30,614 nt of DNA from an uncultured Acetatifactor sp. (lineage in GTDB: Bacteria; Bacillota; Clostridia; Lachnospirales; Lachnospiraceae): NCBI GenBank assembly GCA_934402375.1, contig CAKRUB010000033.1:1-30614 (forward strand), read 5' to 3'. The first letter of the stretch is position 1; each line of letters starts with the position of its first letter. Shown piece after piece: positions 26,514 through 30,614 of the stretch. Both the position numbers and the translations under genes were made by a program. The notes beneath the pieces were generated by a model. The model worked only from the letters and a program-made list of their open reading frames with translations. It was not told the DNA's origin and ran no database searches.

Positions 26514-26662
26514 AACAGTTGCACGGAATGTACATGACCGCAAGCAGTGCACTCTGGAGCCGCCGGTGCTTAGTCTCCGTATTGTGGAGACTTATGCACC
26601 GCTGCGTGCGGAGGGTAGCGAGAGCGTGCCTGCGGTGGTCTGTACATTTCGTACAACGTCAC
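26514..26662 (-). repeat. Structured intergenic repeat, copy B (glgP leader)
   Basis: A 149-base relative of copy A in the same orientation. The outer stem on the minus strand is GTTGTACGAAATGTACA with TGTACATTCCGTGCAAC (one mismatch, one G-T). Relative to copy A, three stem pairs differ on both sides while keeping the pair. The inner hairpin is GTCTCC/GGAGAC in place of GGCACCG/CGGTGCC, enclosed by GGTGC/GCACC. It lies between the predicted glgP start of transcription (about 26766) and the glgP ATG, so it should be part of the 5' untranslated RNA. Confidence 0.88.
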
Positions 26663-26772
26663 TTGTTGGAGCCTGAGGTCTGCTATTATCCATGGTCTTA
26701 TATCAGATGTGCCCGGACATAAAACCCTGTCATTTTCCTGTCTTTTAAAGCTTATAGTTCCCGACTAAAGCA

Positions 26773-26801
26773 AGAATATCACAGGAAAACGTTTTCCGCA
26801 A
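26773..26801 (-). promoter_or_regulatory. glgP operon promoter with embedded LacI-type operator
   Basis: On the minus strand TTGCGG (26801-26796), a 17-base spacer and TATTCT (26778-26773). The spacer is almost filled by the perfect 14-bp palindrome GGAAAACGTTTTCC (26784-26797), centred on CG as expected of LacI/MalR-type operators. A bound repressor would cover both promoter boxes. The adjacent lacI2 is the obvious candidate; CcpA-like control is an alternative. Confidence 0.88.
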
Positions 26802-26830
26802 GACATAAAAGTTTTTTTGTGAAAAGTGAA

Positions 26831-27820
26831 TTAACAAATAATGTCCTTATAGTACATTTTCACAACACTGTACGGCATCACCACCTGCTGCCCTTCCTGT
26901 CCGTCCATCAGCCGCTTGACCTCCTCCACCGCCCTGCTGGAGATGTGATAGAAGTCCTGTCTTACCGTGTTCATCTGCTTTCCGACATAGCCCATCAGCG
27001 TTATGCCGTCGAAGCCGCACACCGGTCGGAAAATGTCCATGTCGATCAGCGCATTCATCGCTCCGATCGCCATCAGATCGGAAGCACAGACTACGCAGTC
27101 CTTATTTTTCGCATATTTCAGTGCTATGTTTCTCGCTGTCAGCTCGCTGAACTCCCCCTGCCGAATCAACATGGAAACGCCCAGATCATCCACCAGCCGC
27201 TTCATCCCCTTGAGACGCTGCTCCGTGACATACCCATCCTTCTTTCCGGCAATGTACAGGATTTTCTCGCAGCCATCGTCAAGCACTGTCTTCTTTGCGA
27301 CATCATACTGCGCCTGCTCATGATCAATGCTAACCGAGGTCGTCCGCGAATTGACAATCGGCGCGTCCACGACAACACAGGCAAAGTTTCTATCCGCAAT
27401 CAGCTTCTGGAGAATCTTGTCCTCTTTGGACAATCCATAGATGATGATTCCTGCAATGCTCTGGGAAAGAAAATACCGGGTAATCTCTTCCGCATTCATG
27501 CCAGCGATCATGGAAGTAAATACCGTGATTACCTCCACGTTCAGCTCCTTCGCCTTGTCGAGCGCACCGAGCAGATATTGCATGAAGACCTGATCGATTG
27601 CCTGTGTCTGGCGCTTGGGGTCCAGCACCAGTGCAATCCTGCCGAACTGCTTGGAGGACAGTGCCGCAGCGATCGTGTTTGGAATATAATTTAATTCCCT
27701 GATTGCATCGTTGACCTTCTGTTTCGTCTCTTCGCTGACGTTCGGATAACCGTTCAGCACCTTCGAGACGGTGGAGATCGCCACACCGGCGTGTTTTGCA
27801 ACTTCCTTTATCGATACCAT
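26831..27820 (-). CDS. LacI-family regulator of the alpha-glucan operon (MalR-like)
   Basis: A 329-residue regulator. The helix-turn-helix is at 3-22 (SIKEVAKHAGVAISTVSKVL) and the hinge at about 46-56 (IPNTIAAALSS), then a sugar-sensor domain (IALVLDPKRQTQAIDQVFMQ; GIIIYGLSKEDKILQKL; CVVCASDLMAIGAMNALI). It is only distantly like the first LacI protein of the window. AAAGGAA precedes the ATG. It lies directly upstream of the glgP promoter in the same direction, so it probably reads maltodextrin availability and binds GGAAAACGTTTTCC. The effector is inferred. I found no clear promoter; copy C of the repeat and a looser match, GGAATACGTTTTCT (27911-27924), lie upstream. Confidence 0.93.
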   Translation of the reverse strand: MVSIKEVAKHAGVAISTVSKVLNGYPNVSEETKQKVNDAIRELNYIPNTIAAALSSKQFGRIALVLDPKRQTQAIDQVFMQYLLGALDKAKELNVEVITVFTSMIAGMNAEEITRYFLSQSIAGIIIYGLSKEDKILQKLIADRNFACVVVDAPIVNSRTTSVSIDHEQAQYDVAKKTVLDDGCEKILYIAGKKDGYVTEQRLKGMKRLVDDLGVSMLIRQGEFSELTARNIALKYAKNKDCVVCASDLMAIGAMNALIDMDIFRPVCGFDGITLMGYVGKQMNTVRQDFYHISSRAVEEVKRLMDGQEGQQVVMPYSVVKMYYKDIIC

Positions 27821-27852
27821 ATCTCATGTTCCTTTCCTGATTCCACAAGCGG

Positions 27853-27957
27853 CGCTGCACAAAATGCACCAACCACCGCAGGCACGCTCTCGCTGCCTTC
27901 CGTCAAAGGCGGAATACGTTTTCTTTCGTCCTCTAAAAATGTGCCGCCCACGGCGGC
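27853..27957 (+). repeat. Partial, diverged repeat, copy C (upstream of tadA)
   Basis: The first 50 bases on the plus strand match the 5' arm of copies A and B (AACCACCGCAGGCACGCTCT, then CGCTGCCTTCCG), in the opposite genomic orientation. The remainder differs and holds two of its own hairpins: TTCCG/CGGAA (27898-27914) and GCCGCC-CAC-GGCGGC (27943-27957). The matching 3' arm is missing. It ends eight bases before the tadA -35 box. Confidence 0.75.
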
Positions 27958-27964
27958 TTACTAT

Positions 27965-27993
27965 TTGACGCAGACCCTCTTTCCCTCTATACT
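27965..27993 (+). promoter_or_regulatory. tadA promoter
   Basis: TTGACG (27965-27970), a 17-base spacer and TATACT (27988-27993). Predicted start near 28000, about 58 bases before the ATG. Confidence 0.88.
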
Positions 27994-28057
27994 ATAGATA
28001 AGTTGCGGAAATGTCAATTTGTAATGTTTGGAGAAGGTTACAGGAAAGAGGATTCAT

Positions 28058-28567
28058 ATGGCTGTGGTATCCACTGTTCAGGAAAAATATATGAAGGAAG
28101 CACTCAAACAGGCAAAAAAAGCCTACGCTCTCGGAGAAGTGCCCATAGGCTGCGTCATCGTGCACGAGGGCAAAATCATCGGGCGGGGATACAACCGGCG
28201 CAATACGGACAAAAACACTCTGGCGCACGCCGAGATCACCGCCATCAACAAGGCCAGCAAGGTCATCGGTGACTGGCGTCTGGAGGACTGTACACTCTAT
28301 GTCACTCTGGAGCCCTGCCAGATGTGCGCCGGAGCCATTGTGCAGGCGCGAATCCCCGAGGTGGTCATGGGCTGCATGAATCCCAAGGCTGGCTGCGCCG
28401 GGTCTATCCTGAATATCCTTGACATGCCGCAGTTTAATCATCAGGTCTCCGTCACAAGGGGCATCCTTGAGCAGGAATGCAGCGACATGCTGAAGCTGTT
28501 CTTCTCGGAATTAAGAGTCCGGAATAAGGCTGAGAAGGAGGCACGCAAGGCCTCTCCTCAGTCCTGA
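28058..28567 (+). CDS. tadA: tRNA-specific adenosine deaminase
   Basis: A 169-residue zinc enzyme that converts A34 to inosine in tRNA-Arg(ACG). The zinc and catalytic residues are His57 and Glu59 in HAEITAI and Cys87/Cys90 in EPCQMCAGAI; the fold elements GEVPIGCVIVHEGKIIG and MNPKAGCAGSILNIL are also typical. I chose ATG at 28058 (AGAGG six bases upstream) over a TTG at 28028. Its 3' end overlaps that of the convergent mutS2-like gene by ten bases. In many Firmicutes tadA sits next to dnaX; here it is about 21 kb away on the other strand. Confidence 0.95.
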   Translation: MAVVSTVQEKYMKEALKQAKKAYALGEVPIGCVIVHEGKIIGRGYNRRNTDKNTLAHAEITAINKASKVIGDWRLEDCTLYVTLEPCQMCAGAIVQARIPEVVMGCMNPKAGCAGSILNILDMPQFNHQVSVTRGILEQECSDMLKLFFSELRVRNKAEKEARKASPQS

Positions 28568-30411
28568 TCGAGATGCAGTTCTTCCCCCTCTACATACTTT
28601 CTCTCCATCTTGTGCCGCAGCTTGCGGGTCGCCACCGAATCAAAAATAATCGAGAAATCGTAATCCTCGGGGTACAATTCTGACGCTGCCACCTGCAATC
28701 TGACCCTCTTATGGCTGATCCATATCTTTCTATCGCGCAGCTGCACCCGCAGCACCCCTTTTTCGTTCACCGGCTCACAGACAATGCCGATCGTCTTATC
28801 CGGGTAAACCATGACACTGTCTCCGCGCTGGAACTTTTCCGTGAGTTCTGCTTTCTGTCCTGTCAGTGCTCCGCTGTTCTTTTTCTTTTGAATGCGGGGA
28901 CCCTGCTGATTTGCCGTGTGCTTCTTTTCTGTTTTCTCCGGCTTAAGAATGTCCGCATTTGTGGGAGCCTCCGTATCCCCTGCACAATCCCCACATGAAG
29001 ACTTCCGTATTCTCCCGGACTCCGACGCTTCCCCCCTTCTCGCACCGTATGCCGCGCGCTCCGCAGTCCGAAGCATCGTCTCCGGCATTCCGAGTCTCGC
29101 CGCAATATAGAAAGCACAGCTTTCTCCCGCCTCCCCGATCTCCATTTTGTAGAGCGGACGCAGGCTCTCCTTGTCGAAGGTCATTCTGGCATTGATAATG
29201 CCCTCCGCCTTCTCTGCATAGGTTTTCACCTCCGGGTAATGGGTCGTCACAAGGAAGAGGCAGCCGCTCTTACGCAGTTCCTCCAGAATAGCGACTGCAA
29301 TGCCCATTCCCTCCGCCGGGTCAGTACCCGAGCCGAGTTCATCCATGATCACCAGGCTTTCTCTGTTCACTTTTTGCAGAATGTCCAGCACATTTGTAAT
29401 ATGCGCTGAAAAGGTAGACAGATTTTCAGACAGATTCTGTCCGTCTCCGATGTCGCAGAGATAGTTGCTGTTCATGCAGATGTCCGCCTGCTCGCAGCAG
29501 ACATGAAGCCCGCACTGCGCCATCATGCAGTTGACAGCGACCGTCTTGATCGCTACCGTCTTACCGCCCGTGTTTGGACCGGTAATCACGATGCCCCTGT
29601 AATCCGCACCGTCCATCTCCCCGATGCAGAAATCCTGCGGCACGCACACGGCGCGATCCATCAGAGGATGTCTCGCTGCTTTCAAGCTTATCCTTCTTTC
29701 CGTGTTGATATTCGGGGCTGCGCAGCCAAGCTCCATACTCAGCTTTCCCTTAGAAAAGCAGAAATCCAGCTTCTCCATCGTCCTCAGGTTCTGCTCCATT
29801 GTCTCCCCCTGCTCTCCCAGCATGGCAGACAGCGTATACAATATTCTTCTCTCCTCATTCTCCTCGTCAATCCGCATCAGCTGCAGCTCCTCGCTGTACT
29901 TCGCCACTGCCGTCGGCTCAATGAACAGAGTATTGCCCGTTGCCGATTTGTCGATCACACTGCCGCTCACACGGAACTTATATTCCTTCTTCACCGGCAC
30001 ACAGAGATGTCCGCTCCGGTTTACGCTGAAGCTGTCCGACATACACTCTTTATTGCTGCGGATCACAGACTCCGCCTTTTCCTTCATCTTTTCCTCCGTA
30101 CGGGCAATCCCGCACCGCAGATCATGCAGGAGCTTTGAGGCATAGTCGTCCACCGCTCCGTTTCGGATTCTGACATGGATCGTCTCGCGGATTTCCTCCA
30201 GCTCATCGAGATTCTCTTCGTACCACGGCAGTGAAAGCTCCAACGGCTTACAACGGTTCAGATAATCCTTCAACCGCTTCACCGCTGTCAGCGCGCTCTC
30301 CGCCTGCTCCAGCTGAGCCGCAGTCAGGCAGTCTCCTCTCACAGCAACCTTCATCAGCTCCCTGACACCCTCCATTGCGCTCAACGGCGGTGTCCCCATT
30401 TCTTCCATCAT
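28558..30411 (-). pseudogene. MutS2-like ATPase without Smr domain, 5' end disrupted
   Basis: From the first ATG the frame gives 617 residues: a MutS2-type lever/clamp region, Walker A TGPNTGGKT (277-285), NLSTFSAHITNVLDIL, Walker B SLVIMDELGSGTDP (from 352), TTHYPEVKTYAEKA, and a C-terminal SH3-like segment, but no Smr nuclease domain. It resembles a clostridial MutS-related ATPase of unclear role. The family-like reading continues upstream of this ATG without a start codon (FRIKDIWSALALTDSAKREI, 30543 down) until a TAA at 30544-30546. The true N-terminus is therefore missing, and a start at 30411 has a weak ribosome site. A shortened protein might still be made. Confidence 0.8.
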
Positions 30412-30543
30412 TGTCTTCGCTTCCGTTGTCTCACGCTGCCTCGCCTGAAGCTCAACCTCCGAGAGAATCGGCGCTGCCTCTTGAATCTCTCTCTTTGCGC
30501 TGTCCGTCAGCGCCAGCGCACTCCAAATGTCCTTTATCCTGAA

Positions 30544-30614
30544 TTATTCACGGAACAGTATCTGAACTGGTAACTGTACCATGAATCCAAAAATTGACCC
30601 ATGTAGCCTAAACA
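30544..30614. other. Foreign-looking sequence at the right edge with an inverted repeat
   Basis: Directly past the point where mutS2-like homology stops, 30546-30559 (ATTCACGGAACAGT) and 30573-30586 (ACTGTACCATGAAT) form an imperfect 14-bp inverted repeat with a 13-base loop. The last 28 bases show nothing I recognise. It may be the end of an insertion element cut by the window edge; no transposase is visible. Confidence 0.4.

Noticed and set aside
27911..27924. GGAATACGTTTTCT as a definite second operator of lacI2
   Set aside because: It differs from the perfect palindrome at two positions and lies inside repeat copy C, so the match may come from the repeat; kept only as a possibility.

Overview
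The window looks like a low-to-mid GC anaerobic Firmicute of the Lachnospiraceae (Clostridium cluster XIVa). This rests on the 5' end of a 16S rRNA gene at the left edge, AGGAGG-type ribosome binding sites, consensus sigma-A promoters, a gut-clostridial gene set (cellobiose phosphorylase, type I pullulanase, class III anaerobic RNR activase, D-lactate dehydrogenase) and protein sequences typical of that family. I cannot name the species. The left edge lies inside an rRNA operon. The right edge lies just past a broken mutS2-like gene, so both ends may be repeat-bounded contig ends.

Layout. (1) 1-480: 16S start, leader and a strong rrn promoter, all on the minus strand. (2) 485-8216, minus strand: a compact housekeeping run pfkA - dnaX - ebfC - recR - galM - LysM membrane protein - DUF5711 protein - cvpA, reading straight toward the rrn promoter. 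(3) 8399-8598: convergent tRNA-Ser(CGA) and tRNA-Ala(CGC) sharing one bidirectional terminator. (4) 8733-16074: a cellobiose module with a LacI-type repressor, two ABC permeases and a solute-binding lipoprotein (minus strand), divergent from a GH94 cellobiose phosphorylase (plus strand). The shared intergenic region has two near-consensus promoters and three copies of one 10-bp motif, two of them at the transcription starts. (5) 16129-16338: a small locus with a 28-residue holin-like hydrophobic peptide facing a consensus-promoter antisense RNA; both transcripts end in one hairpin. (6) 16434-18830: D-lactate dehydrogenase and a convergent MATE exporter. (7) 18918-27820, minus strand: an alpha-glucan module lacI2 - glgP - pulA - malQ - nrdG. 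The glgP promoter carries a perfect palindrome between its -35 and -10 boxes. (8) 28058-30614: tadA converging on an N-terminally disrupted mutS2-like ATPase gene.

How it fits together. The two sugar modules feed glucose 1-phosphate and glucose into glycolysis: cellobiose is phosphorolysed by the GH94 enzyme, while maltodextrin or glycogen is debranched outside the cell by pullulanase and processed inside by MalQ and GlgP. PfkA lies on the way down and LdhA disposes of reducing equivalents as D-lactate. Each module has its own LacI-family regulator.

Least ordinary items: a family of structured intergenic repeats (two full copies in the glgP leader and glgP-pulA gap, one partial copy upstream of tadA) with compensatory base changes in the stem; the unannotated type I toxin-antitoxin-like locus; a terminator-like hairpin that buries the ribosome binding site of the LysM gene; and the right-edge disruption of the mutS2-like gene.
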